64,000 bases of DNA, taken from CAZJGG01 sp964545475 (GTDB lineage Bacteria > Bacillota > Clostridia > Lachnospirales > JAISER01). The notes below the pieces were generated by a model that saw only the letters and a program-made list of their open reading frames with translations, searched no databases and had not been told where the DNA came from. A program made the position numbers and the translations under genes. Location: contig CAZJGG010000004.1 in assembly GCA_964545475.1 (NCBI GenBank), forward strand, positions 12,745 through 76,744, read 5' to 3'. This document shows positions 24,872 to 33,565 of the stretch, one piece after another (the stretch's first letter is position 1; each line of letters starts with the position of its first letter).

Positions 24872-25255
24872 ATGAGCGTTATTTACTTAAAGGGCATACT
24901 TAAACAAATTACTTCAAAGGGAGCGGAAATAGGCGCGGACTATGCCATTAAAAAGGCTAACGAAAAGATACAAGGCACAAAGTTAGCTGATGTCATTTCC
25001 TTTGATGATCCTCCCGAAAACCTAAGTGGGCGGGATGAATACGACATTATTACGGAATTTTTGTTCAGCGATGAATTTTCCGATTTTTGCAATTCCAAAA
25101 AAGGTACAAGGAGGTTAGCCGAGCTTGGATACAAACGTATTGATAACGCTATTGATAGTAATAGCAATATGTCAAATGACGATGATGACGGTTGTACTTG
25201 CGCCGATAACGTGGCTGATTTTGAAGCTAATAACTCTGAAAGTGAGGTGGTGTAA
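24872..25255 (+). CDS. Hypothetical prophage protein
   Basis: A 127-aa acidic protein; ATG 24872 after GGGG-type site. The C-terminus has DDDDGCTCADN, a cysteine pair in an acidic stretch. No domain is recognised. The next gene begins 2 bases after its stop, so the two are co-translated. Confidence 0.55.
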   Translation: MSVIYLKGILKQITSKGAEIGADYAIKKANEKIQGTKLADVISFDDPPENLSGRDEYDIITEFLFSDEFSDFCNSKKGTRRLAELGYKRIDNAIDSNSNMSNDDDDGCTCADNVADFEANNSESEVV

Positions 25256-25257
25256 GG

Positions 25258-25560
25258 ATGAAAAAGATTGAGGATTTAATACTGAAAATTGAAGCCGAAT
25301 TAGAGGATGCCGAGAAGTACGCTGATGACGCATACATTATAAGACGTGAAAATAAAGCGTTATCAGACCTTGAAGCGGACTTAGCAAGGGATGAAATGAA
25401 ACACGCTACAAGGCTGTTTAACCATGCGCTTAAATGCGCGAATGAAGTTATACAAGAGGGCGGCACAGAAGCAAAGGCAGTTAAAAAGATGTGGGATAAC
25501 GCTTATGGGGTTTACAATGAATGGACTGATCGCATTACAAATACGCTTAACAGCTTATAA
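25258..25560 (+). CDS. Hypothetical helical prophage protein
   Basis: A 100-aa, almost entirely helical and acidic protein, likely a coiled coil. It is the last gene of the prophage. A strong terminator follows. No family is recognised. Confidence 0.55.
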   Translation: MKKIEDLILKIEAELEDAEKYADDAYIIRRENKALSDLEADLARDEMKHATRLFNHALKCANEVIQEGGTEAKAVKKMWDNAYGVYNEWTDRITNTLNSL

Positions 25561-25609
25561 AAGAAGCCGCTCAACTTGTTTTTAACAGTAAGTGGAGCGG
25601 CTTCTTTTA
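25561..25609 (+). terminator. Terminator at the prophage right end
   Basis: A perfect 12-bp stem AAGAAGCCGCTC (25561-25572) with GAGCGGCTTCTT (25595-25606) followed by TTTATTT. It closes the late/accessory operon and protects the convergent tmRNA gene. Confidence 0.85.
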
Positions 25610-25708
25610 TTTATCGTACTTTGTGGACACTTTCGCCCTATCAAGTACAATCCCGAACAGCCCATTAACAAAAATGTATTTTGGGTGTTCGGATATTAAA
25701 TTGGAAAG

Positions 25709-25735
25709 TGGAGGTGAGGGGAGTTGAACCCCTGT
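25709..25735 (-). other. Probable prophage attachment site at the tmRNA 3' end
   Basis: The prophage gene block ends 150 bp from the 3' end of ssrA, and tyrosine integrases often use the 3' end of ssrA as attB, restoring the gene. The exact core cannot be set because the other prophage end is outside the window. This is inference from position. Confidence 0.35.
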
Positions 25736-26054
25736 CCGAAAATCAGTTTACAAAACTTTCTCCTATCACAGTCAGTTTTTAGTTATTCCCTCTGCGAGAG
25801 CGAGCTGACACGCCGCCCGGTTTGGTAGCTTCATTATTCTTTTTTCGCTGCAAAGCTTAGACGAAAAAGTGCCCTGCCTGTCGACGCCAGATTCTTATGC
25901 AGCAGGTTACACAAGGCTGACGGCTGCTTTAATTAAGCAGCAAAAGCTAATTTATTATTGTCGTTTAATTATTTATAATTGACTTTTTAACGCAGTAGCC
26001 GCTGCGGATAGCTTATTTCGCACGCTCAATCCCCGTCGAAACCAGTACACCCCC
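25709..26054 (-). ncRNA. ssrA: tmRNA (ssrA)
   Basis: The tmRNA that rescues stalled ribosomes. On the minus strand it begins GGGGGTGTACTGGTTTCGAC (5' end at 26054) and ends with the T-arm TTCGGACAGGGGTTCAACTC and acceptor strand CACCTCC (3' end 25709). The acceptor stem pairs GGGGGUG with CACCUCC (one G-U). CCA is not encoded. The tag frame ends NDNNKLAFAA then TAA (AAC GAC AAT AAT AAA TTA GCT TTT GCT GCT TAA); the codon before the AAC is TTA, not the usual Ala resume codon, so the exact resume codon is uncertain. The 3' end faces the prophage. Confidence 0.93.
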
Positions 26055-26104
26055 GTGAGGATATTAATATTATACATCAAAAAATAATAAAAATCAATAT
26101 ATTT

Positions 26105-26141
26105 ATAAAACCTCACCCATGTGCTTTCCTCATGGGTGAGG
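26105..26141 (-). terminator. Terminator of proS
   Basis: An 11-bp perfect stem CCTCACCCATG (26111-26121) with CATGGGTGAGG (26131-26141), followed on the minus strand by TTTTAT. It lies 42 bases beyond the proS stop. Confidence 0.85.
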
Positions 26142-26182
26142 CATAAATGTTTTATAGCTAATTATTCCCTAGTTTACAAATT

Positions 26183-27616
26183 TTAATACGCTCTTCCCCA
26201 AAAAACCATTTTATCTGCTTTTTTGCCGCAGCAGATGCATGTGTCTGAAACTGTTTCTTGTTCAAAAGGGATGCAACGGGCAGTGGCTGCGGTCTTTTCT
26301 TTTACAATTTCTTCGCATTCTTCCGAGCCGCACCACATTGCTTTAATGAAGCCTGGAGTTTCATTTAAAATCGTTTCAAATTCATCGAAGGTTTTTGCGC
26401 TGTAAGTTTTATCCTGCATTTTTTTAAGAGCGTTTTCATACATTTGCCTTTGTATGTTGTCGATTAAGTTAATCATGTCGCTTCTTAAATTATCTACTGC
26501 AATTGTCATTTTTTCGTTATTGTCTCTGCGAACGGCGCAAACTTGCCTTTGCTCCATTTCGTTTGGACCAACTTCAATTCTTATTGGCACGCCACGCATT
26601 TCATGTTCAGCAAACTTCCAGCCCGGGGATTTATCAGAATCGTCAACTTTAACACGGCAGAATCCGCTTAATTCCTCTGCTATTGATTTGGCATAATCCA
26701 AAACGCCCTCTTTTTTAGTTGCTATAGGAATTACAACAACCTGTACCGGAGCAATTTTTGGAGGAAGCACAAGTCCGTTGTCGTCGGAATGCACCATAAT
26801 AACGCCGCCGATTAAACGTGTGGTTACGCCCCACGATGTTTGGTGAACATATTTCAGCTGATTGTCTTTATCGGAATATTGAATGTCAAAGGCTTTAGCA
26901 AAGCCGTCTCCGAAATTGTGAGAAGTACCTGCTTGCAAAGCTTTACCATCGTGCATCAAGCTTTCAATGGCGTATGTGGCTTTTGCTCCGGCAAAACGCT
27001 CACGGTCAGTTTTCTGACCTTTTATAACAGGCATTGCTAAAACATTTTGGGCAAATTCCGCATAAATATTTAACATTCTAACTGTTTCTTCTTCTGCCTC
27101 TTCAGCAGTTGCATGGGCTGTGTGCCCCTCTTGCCATAAAAATTCCATTGTTCTTAAAAATGGGCGTGTAGTTTTTTCCCATCTAACAACATTGCACCAT
27201 TGGTTATAAAGCTTTGGTAAATCTCTGTAGGACTGAATTATATTATGATAATGCTCGCAAAACAGAGTTTCCGAAGTCGGGCGAACACATAGTCGTTCAA
27301 CAAGCTTATCATCTCCTCCGTGAGTAACCCACGCCACCTCCGGCGCAAACCCCTCTACGTGGTCTTTTTCCTTTTGCAAAAGGTTTTCGGGGATAAAAAG
27401 CGGCATATATACGTTTTCATGCCCGCAAGCCTTAATACGCTCGTCAAGCTGTTTTTGTATAAGCTCCCAAATTGCATAGCCGTGGGGGCGATAAATCATG
27501 CATCCTCTTACGCCTGAATAATCAACAAGCTCCGCCTTTGTAACAACGTCTGTGTACCATCTGGCGAAATCCTCACTCCGAGAGGTTATAGCCTCTACCT
27601 TTTTTTCCTTTGCCAT
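26183..27616 (-). CDS. proS: Prolyl-tRNA synthetase (short, archaeal/eukaryotic-like type)
   Basis: The 477-aa ProS charges tRNA-Pro in the cytoplasm. It is of the short class found in archaea, eukaryotes and some Clostridia, with no editing insertion domain. Class II signatures: motif 1 region PHGYAIWELIQKQLDER, motif 2 context RPTSETLFCEHY, and HTAHATAEEAEEE. The anticodon-binding domain covers about 285-390, and the zinc-binding C-terminus has CEE and CICCGKK cysteines ending in the usual RAY. GGAAG upstream. No T-box motif was seen in the 200-bp leader. Confidence 0.95.
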   Translation of the reverse strand: MAKEKKVEAITSRSEDFARWYTDVVTKAELVDYSGVRGCMIYRPHGYAIWELIQKQLDERIKACGHENVYMPLFIPENLLQKEKDHVEGFAPEVAWVTHGGDDKLVERLCVRPTSETLFCEHYHNIIQSYRDLPKLYNQWCNVVRWEKTTRPFLRTMEFLWQEGHTAHATAEEAEEETVRMLNIYAEFAQNVLAMPVIKGQKTDRERFAGAKATYAIESLMHDGKALQAGTSHNFGDGFAKAFDIQYSDKDNQLKYVHQTSWGVTTRLIGGVIMVHSDDNGLVLPPKIAPVQVVVIPIATKKEGVLDYAKSIAEELSGFCRVKVDDSDKSPGWKFAEHEMRGVPIRIEVGPNEMEQRQVCAVRRDNNEKMTIAVDNLRSDMINLIDNIQRQMYENALKKMQDKTYSAKTFDEFETILNETPGFIKAMWCGSEECEEIVKEKTAATARCIPFEQETVSDTCICCGKKADKMVFWGRAY

Positions 27617-27758
27617 AATAACTTCCTTTCAAATAAAACTGTTGCTTAAAAAATAACATATTTTTAAAAATTAGTAAAGTAAAAATTACACTTCTACTCA
27701 TATTCATATATTTTTGATATAGAGCATTTGACAAAACATAAATATCTATAACCCCCTA

Positions 27759-27788
27759 TTTACAAAGATAGAAATTATCACGTATAAT
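27759..27788 (+). promoter_or_regulatory. Promoter of the 5'-nucleotidase gene
   Basis: -35 TTTACA (27759-27764) and -10 TATAAT (27783-27788), 18-bp spacing, 31 bases ahead of the ATG. It lies in the 203-bp divergent region shared with proS, which otherwise contains only AT-rich sequence. Confidence 0.65.
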
Positions 27789-27819
27789 GTAATTATCCCA
27801 AAAAATAAGGAGGAACAAT

Positions 27820-29658
27820 ATGAAAAGAACTTCAAAACTATTAGCTTTGCTTTTGTCTTTTGTATTTGTTTTTGCATTAGCTGTTCCGGCTTTTGCAGCA
27901 GATACTAAAAAAGTTACGGTGCTAGTAACCAGTGACCTGCATTCTAACATTTATGATTATGACTATTATTCTTTAAAAGTATCGCCAATGGGTATGGCTC
28001 GTGTTTATTCTGTTATTAAAGAGGAACGTGCTAAAAACCCTAACAATCTTTTAATAGATAACGGCGATACTATTCAAGGTTCACCATTTGCAGAGTATTA
28101 CTTAAACAATCAAGACACAATCAAAAACCCTGTTATTAAGGTTATGAACGTTATGGGGTATGATTCAATGACTCTTGGCAACCACGAATTTAACTATGGT
28201 ATACCACTTGTTTCCAAACTTGAATCGGAAGCAGATTTCCCTTTGCTTTCAGCAAACATTTATAATTTAGACGGAACAAATTTTATTACACCTTATACTG
28301 TTAAAGAAGTAGACGGAGTTAAAATTGCTATTTTAGGTCTTACAACTACCGGTGTTACTATTTGGGATAAAGGTAACGTAGAGGGTAAGCTTGCTTTTAA
28401 TGACGTTTTAGAAGAAGGCAAAAAGTGGGTTCAAATTATTAAGGAAACGGAAAAACCCGATGCAATAATAATTTCCGCACACTCCGGCTTAGGTTCTGCA
28501 AGCGGTCCGGCTTATGAAGGACAAGTTAAGGAATTGGCTAATGCTTTGCCGGAAGTTACGGCAATTATTGCAGGGCATTCTCATACTGAAATTGCAGGGC
28601 AAACTGAAAACGGCGTACTTATCGTTCAGCCAAAACGCTGGGGCGAAAGAGTTTCTGCTATAGACCTTGAATTTGAAAAAGAGGGAGACTCTTATAAAAT
28701 TTTTAAAAAAGAAGGCAGAATTATTTCTACCGCAAATTATGAAAATGCCCCCGAAGTTATGGAGGCTGCTAAAGAAGATATAGAAGCAGTGGATAAGGCT
28801 GTTAATACAATTATCGGCAATGCAACAGGGGAATTTCCTGGAGAAGACCAACAAATTAAAAATACAGCGCTTATGGACTTAATACATGATGTTCAGCTTA
28901 AATATGGTAACGCTGATTTATCTATTGCAGCTTCTTTTAATGCAAGCAGCCGCATACCGGCAGGAGATATTAAAGAAGTAAGCATAAATGGCTTGTACAT
29001 ATATGAAAACTTCTTAAATACAACTGAAATGACAGGTGCACAGCTTAAACAATATCTTGAATATTGTGCTAATTATTTCCAACAGTCTGTTGCTGGGGAT
29101 ACAGAAATTAAGACAAACCCAGAAATGCCGGGTTACAACTACGACATGGTTAAAGGAATTGATTATACTTTAGACATTACAAAACCAGCCGGCGAACGTT
29201 TGGTTGACATAACTTACCAAGGCAAAGCAGTATCAGACGACCAAATCTTTAAAGTTGCTATGAACAATTACAGATTCGGCGGCGGCGGCGGACATATGAG
29301 CCACATCGGTCTGGACAACCCAAAAGTGCTTTATGATTCACAAGCAGAATTAGGCGATGTTGGACAGCTTAGAAGCTTAATTAAAGAATTTATAAAAGAA
29401 AAAGGCTCAATTTCACCTGTTCATGACAATAACTATCATTTAGTTACTGCCCTTGGTTCAAGCAGTGCTAGTACAGTTAGCACAGCTAGTATTTCTGAAC
29501 CTCAAGAAGAAAATGCTTATGTAGTGGTAAAAGGTGATACCCTTTCTAAAATTGCAAAAGAACATAACATTTCTTGGCAAGAATTAGCAAAGTATAATAA
29601 GCTTAAAAACCCTAATCTTATTTACCCAGGACAAATAATTAAATTACCTGCGGCATAA
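27820..29658 (+). CDS. Secreted 5'-nucleotidase / 2',3'-cyclic phosphodiesterase with LysM domain
   Basis: A 612-aa secreted metallophosphoesterase of the UshA/CpdB/YfkN family. A signal peptide (residues 1-27, cut after VPAFA) is followed by the calcineurin-like core with TSDLHSN, DNGDTIQG, TLGNHEFNYG and AGHSHTE metal-binding motifs. The 5'-nucleotidase C-terminal domain follows (about 330-510, with YRFGGGGGH). A single LysM peptidoglycan-binding domain closes the protein (about 568-612). It probably scavenges nucleotides at the cell wall. It is a single gene with its own promoter and terminator. Confidence 0.93.
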   Translation: MKRTSKLLALLLSFVFVFALAVPAFAADTKKVTVLVTSDLHSNIYDYDYYSLKVSPMGMARVYSVIKEERAKNPNNLLIDNGDTIQGSPFAEYYLNNQDTIKNPVIKVMNVMGYDSMTLGNHEFNYGIPLVSKLESEADFPLLSANIYNLDGTNFITPYTVKEVDGVKIAILGLTTTGVTIWDKGNVEGKLAFNDVLEEGKKWVQIIKETEKPDAIIISAHSGLGSASGPAYEGQVKELANALPEVTAIIAGHSHTEIAGQTENGVLIVQPKRWGERVSAIDLEFEKEGDSYKIFKKEGRIISTANYENAPEVMEAAKEDIEAVDKAVNTIIGNATGEFPGEDQQIKNTALMDLIHDVQLKYGNADLSIAASFNASSRIPAGDIKEVSINGLYIYENFLNTTEMTGAQLKQYLEYCANYFQQSVAGDTEIKTNPEMPGYNYDMVKGIDYTLDITKPAGERLVDITYQGKAVSDDQIFKVAMNNYRFGGGGGHMSHIGLDNPKVLYDSQAELGDVGQLRSLIKEFIKEKGSISPVHDNNYHLVTALGSSSASTVSTASISEPQEENAYVVVKGDTLSKIAKEHNISWQELAKYNKLKNPNLIYPGQIIKLPAA

Positions 29659-29668
29659 TTAATTAAAC

Positions 29669-29716
29669 AAGAAAAGAGCGGATAGAATAAACAATGCCAT
29701 CTGCTCTTTTCTTATT
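29669..29716 (+). terminator. Bidirectional terminator between the nucleotidase and transglutaminase genes
   Basis: A 15-bp stem with one G-U pair (29669-29683 with 29699-29713) and A- and T-runs on the two sides. The genes on both sides point towards it. Confidence 0.8.
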
Positions 29717-30416
29717 TAATCAATGATTATACAAGGCTCGCCTATAGGTTTTTCCGGCAAACCGTCAATTACATCTTTTAATGTTTTAGCCTTTTTAAGC
29801 ATGTCCATTGTTGCAATGTCCGGTGCTGAATAAATTCCGTCAAAAAAGTACTCGTCATATTTCTCTCTGTTTTTAAAAGCCAAAATCGGTTCACCCATTG
29901 AAAACTGGGCATTTATACCATTGGTGTTACCCCTCGTATCAATTTTAATCCACTTATTTCCAAGCTTAACTGCATTGAAGCAATGCAGGCAATACCCTTG
30001 TGAATCATCATCTAAAAGGGTTAAGTGCTGAAAGCAAAAACCAGTAGGTATTCCTTGGGAGCGCAAAAGTGCTGCTAATAAGTTTGCTTTCGCATGGCAG
30101 ATATAGCTATTTGCAAAAGCATAAACAGCTATGTTCGCGGAAACAGCGGTGAAACGTTTGCTGTTTCCGCTCCACACCTGTTAATGTTTTGTCAAATTGC
30201 TCCACCTGTTTTATGTTTCAAAACATCAGATGCTGAAGCGGTAATTATCTTTGCATTGCAGTCAAAGGAATGGGGTATTTGGTCACGGACAAACATAAAA
30301 GCTGTTTTAGCCTTTTCTTCGTCTGTCATATCCTCTTTGAAAAGCTCTTTCGCTTTTGAAATTATTAAATCACAGTTAAAATCAATATATTCGCTTACAT
30401 CTAAAAATTCTTTCAT
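29716..30416 (-). pseudogene. Transglutaminase-like gene disrupted by a 101-bp palindromic insertion
   Basis: Two reading frames of one transglutaminase-like protein: the first half (30416 to about 30204) reads MKEFLDVSEYIDFNCDLII.. to DVLKHKTG; the second (about 30102 to 29716) continues with ICHAKANLLAALLRSQGIPT. The catalytic Cys (in ICHAKAN), His (YCLHCFNAV) and Asp (KIDTRGN) are in the second half. Removing exactly 101 bp (30103-30203) rejoins the frame as ..KTG-ICHAK.., giving 199 aa. A GTG start at 30177 could give a truncated product with the catalytic residues but without the N-terminus. Gene is probably inactive. Confidence 0.85.
30103..30203. mobile_element. 101-bp palindromic (MITE-like) insertion
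   Basis: An insertion whose two halves are imperfect inverted copies: an outer pair (GGAGCAATTTGACAAAA-type left end against ATAGCTATTTGCAAAAG, read on the opposite strand) and a perfect inner stem GCGGAAACAGC/GCTGTTTCCGC. It interrupts the transglutaminase gene. It encodes nothing. No clear target duplication was identified. Confidence 0.7.
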
Positions 30417-30445
30417 AAGTCATAACTCCAAACTACACCCACATT

Positions 30446-31603
30446 TTATATATACTGAGTATCAATAAGCTGCATAATATAATCCGCAAGCTGCTCGCTG
30501 GTTGCGCCGTTGTCTCTGCCTGTTATAACAACTTTCTTTTGCTCTGCGCAAAAATCCAGTGCGCTTGTTAGCCTATCGGCTTCCTTTTGTTTACCTATAT
30601 GAGACAATAACATTACTGTAGCACGAAGCATAGAACATGGGTCGGCATAAATGCCCCTGCCCTCGTCAACCATTCTTGGTGCAGAGCCGTGTATAGCCTC
30701 GAACATGGCGTATCGCTTGCCAATATTAGCGCTTCCTGCCGTGCCTACGCCTCCTTGAAATTCTGCGGCTTCGTCTGTTAGAATATCACCGTAAAGGTTC
30801 GGCATAACTAAAACCTGAAAATCTCGTCTGCGCTTTTCGTCAATTAGTTTTGCAGTCATAATGTCAATAAACCAGTCATCTGTTTCAATTTGGGGATACT
30901 GTTTTGCAATTTCATAAAAGGTTCTAAGGAAAATTCCATCGGTAAGCTTAATAATATTAGCCTTAGTAACAGCTGTTACTTTAGTTTTTCCGTTTTTAAT
31001 GGCGTAATCAAAAGCCGCTTTTATTATGCGCCTTGTACCCTCCTGGGTTACAACGGTAAAGTCCACTGACAAAGATTCGCTAACTCTAATGCCGCAGCTT
31101 CCAAGAGCGTATGCCCCTTCGGAGTTTTCTCGGAAAAATGTCCAGTCTATTCCAAGCTCCGGCACTCGCACTGGCCTGATGTTAGCAAAAAGATCAAGAG
31201 CTTTTCGCATAGCCACGTTTGCGCTTTCAATATTCGGCATATTGTCGCTTGCTTTTGGCGTTGTGGTCGGTCCTTTTAATATTACAGGGCAACTGAATAA
31301 TAAATCCATAACTTCGTCGGGAATGGGCGAATTTTTCTTAATGCGGTTTTCAATTGTTAGCCCTTCAATGTCCACAAGGGCAATTTTACCCTTTTTAATA
31401 TCTTCTGCTAACAAATGTTCTAAAACTCTTTTAGCCTGAGCCGTAATAAAAGGTCCTATTCCGTCACCGTGGCAAATTCCGATTTTCAATTCAGGCATCT
31501 CTTTAAAATCAATAAAATCAAGCTGTTCTTTTAGCTGTTCCGCACGTTTAAGCTGGCTTTCTAAAAGCTTGCCGAATTGCTCCTTTGCCGCCTCAATATT
31601 CAT
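30446..31603 (-). CDS. NAD-dependent isocitrate dehydrogenase-like protein
   Basis: A 385-aa member of the isocitrate/isopropylmalate dehydrogenase family. Motifs: GDGIGPFI near the N-terminus, substrate loop FRENSEGAYALG (the isocitrate-type, not the LTGG of isopropylmalate enzymes), GDILTDEAAEFQGGVGTAGSANIG for metal and nucleotide, and EAIHGSAPR. It oxidises isocitrate to 2-oxoglutarate. It is the last enzyme of the cluster Re-citrate synthase, hydrolase, aconitase, ICDH, and starts 4 bases after the aconitase stop. Cofactor use (NAD) is inferred from the family. Confidence 0.85.
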   Translation of the reverse strand: MNIEAAKEQFGKLLESQLKRAEQLKEQLDFIDFKEMPELKIGICHGDGIGPFITAQAKRVLEHLLAEDIKKGKIALVDIEGLTIENRIKKNSPIPDEVMDLLFSCPVILKGPTTTPKASDNMPNIESANVAMRKALDLFANIRPVRVPELGIDWTFFRENSEGAYALGSCGIRVSESLSVDFTVVTQEGTRRIIKAAFDYAIKNGKTKVTAVTKANIIKLTDGIFLRTFYEIAKQYPQIETDDWFIDIMTAKLIDEKRRRDFQVLVMPNLYGDILTDEAAEFQGGVGTAGSANIGKRYAMFEAIHGSAPRMVDEGRGIYADPCSMLRATVMLLSHIGKQKEADRLTSALDFCAEQKKVVITGRDNGATSEQLADYIMQLIDTQYI

Positions 31604-31607
31604 GTTA

Positions 31608-33536
31608 TCACTGCCTATTCTTATAATAATTTAATTTACCGCCTGCCTGCAAAATCTCTTTATCCCATTGAGATAAATCTAGCGTTGCTGTAATACTTAT
31701 CCCTTTTGTTTTATTTAAAATTTCTACTTCTTTTTTATCCATAAAATCATTTAAATATGTAAAAAGTTCATCAAGTACATCTATTTTATCATAATCGACA
31801 GGTTTTGCAAATACTAATGGTAAAATTCCCATATTAATTAAATTTGCTTTATGTATCCTTGCAAAGCTTTTGGCTAAAACTGCTTTAACCCCAAGATATA
31901 ACGGCGCTAAAGCGGCGTGTTCCCTGCTAGAGCCTTGACCGTAATTTTCCCCTGCAACAATTATACCGCCGTTATATCGTTCCGCTCTTTCAGCAAAATT
32001 TTCGTCACATGGCGCAAGGCAATATTTAGACAAATACGGAACGTTTGAGCGAAACGGCAATAATTTAGCGTTAGATGGCATAATATGATCCGTTGTTATG
32101 TTATCCCCAAGTATTATTAACGCCTTTGCAGAAATTTCTTTTTCCATAGGTTTTGCCACGGGGAATGGTTTAATATTAGGTCCTCTTACTATTTCAACCG
32201 TGCTTCCGTCCTGCGCCGGAGGAATTATCATATCATCGTTTATAATAAATTTTTCCGGGTATTTATAATTTATATCAATATCAGCTTTTAGGGTAGACGG
32301 GTCTGTAATTTTTCCTGTTAATGCGCTTGCCGCCGCTGTTTCCGGGCTTACTAAGTAAACCGAAGCGGATTTTGTTCCGCATCTCCCTAAAAAGTTACGG
32401 TTAAATGTTCTTAAAGAAACGCCGTTTGTCATTGGAGCTTGCCCCATGCCGATACATGGGCCGCAACCGGCTTCTAAAAGCCGTGCTCCAGCCCCAAGCA
32501 AGTCGTTTAAATAACCGTCAGTAATAAGCTGCATAAGCGTTTGACGTGACCCCGGAGCAATGCCGAAGCTTACGTCTTTATGCACTGTTTTCCCTTTTAA
32601 TATTTTCGCCGCCTTAACAAAATCCGAATAACTTCCGTTAGTGCATCCCCCAATTAACACTTGGTTTACAGTAATATCAGAAAGTTCAGAAGTTAAACAT
32701 ACGTTATCCGGGCTGTGAGGGCAAGCCGCTAAAGGTTTTAACGCCGATAAATCAATTTCTATTACATCGTCGTACTTAGCGTTGTCGTCTGCAATTAAAT
32801 AATCAAAATCCTGTTCCCTGTTTTGGGCATTGAAAAATTGTTTTGTCACATCGTCACTGGGAAAAACAGATGTAGTTGCCCCAAGTTCCGCCCCCATGTT
32901 AGCAATTGTAGCACGTTCATAAACAGAAAGGCATTTAAGCCCCTCACCAGAATATTCAAAAATTTTGCCTACGCCGCCTTTTACTGTTAATAAGCGCAAA
33001 AGCTCTAAAATTATATCTTTTGCGCTGGAAAAAGGCGCAAGACTGCCTGTTAACTTAACGTTAACAACTTTAGGCATAACAATTGAATAGGCAACGCCTC
33101 CCATAGCAAGGGCGACATCAAGCCCACCTGCACCAATGGCAAGCATACCAACTCCCCCGGCTGTGGGGGTGTGGCTGTCTGAACCTAAAAGAGTTTGCCC
33201 CGGAACGCTGAACCGCTCTATATTTACTTGATGGCACACTCCGTTTCCGGCTTTTGAATAATATATTCCGTATTTTGACGCAACAGACTGAATATAGGCG
33301 TGGTCGTCAGCATTTTCAAAGCCTTCTTGCAACATATTATGGTCTATATATGCAACGGAACGCTTTGTTTTAACTTTATCAATCCCCAGTTTTTCAAGCT
33401 GTAAATATGCCATTGTGCCTGTTGTGTCCTGGGTTAGAGTCTGGTCAATTAATATTGAAATTTCTTGTCCCATTTCCATCGTTCCGCTAATAATATGCGA
33501 ATTTATTATTTTTTGCGTTACATTCATTATAAACAC
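31608..33536 (-). CDS. Aconitate hydratase
   Basis: A 642-aa aconitase of the short, two-part (LeuC+LeuD fused) type, converting citrate to isocitrate. Cluster ligands are visible: GGCTNGSYSDF and CGPCIGMGQ. The LeuD-like swivel domain near the C-terminus has NYGQGSSREHAALAPLYLG. Start ATG 33536; ATG 33527 is a possible alternative. It lies between an alpha/beta hydrolase and ICDH in a citrate-to-2-oxoglutarate cluster. Confidence 0.93.
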   Translation of the reverse strand: MFIMNVTQKIINSHIISGTMEMGQEISILIDQTLTQDTTGTMAYLQLEKLGIDKVKTKRSVAYIDHNMLQEGFENADDHAYIQSVASKYGIYYSKAGNGVCHQVNIERFSVPGQTLLGSDSHTPTAGGVGMLAIGAGGLDVALAMGGVAYSIVMPKVVNVKLTGSLAPFSSAKDIILELLRLLTVKGGVGKIFEYSGEGLKCLSVYERATIANMGAELGATTSVFPSDDVTKQFFNAQNREQDFDYLIADDNAKYDDVIEIDLSALKPLAACPHSPDNVCLTSELSDITVNQVLIGGCTNGSYSDFVKAAKILKGKTVHKDVSFGIAPGSRQTLMQLITDGYLNDLLGAGARLLEAGCGPCIGMGQAPMTNGVSLRTFNRNFLGRCGTKSASVYLVSPETAAASALTGKITDPSTLKADIDINYKYPEKFIINDDMIIPPAQDGSTVEIVRGPNIKPFPVAKPMEKEISAKALIILGDNITTDHIMPSNAKLLPFRSNVPYLSKYCLAPCDENFAERAERYNGGIIVAGENYGQGSSREHAALAPLYLGVKAVLAKSFARIHKANLINMGILPLVFAKPVDYDKIDVLDELFTYLNDFMDKKEVEILNKTKGISITATLDLSQWDKEILQAGGKLNYYKNRQ

Positions 33537-33565
33537 CCCATTCTAATATTTTACAAAAGAGACAT

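Noticed and set aside
27617..27819. A T-box before proS.
   Set aside because: No T-box core (AGGGTGGNACCGCG-like) could be seen in the leader.
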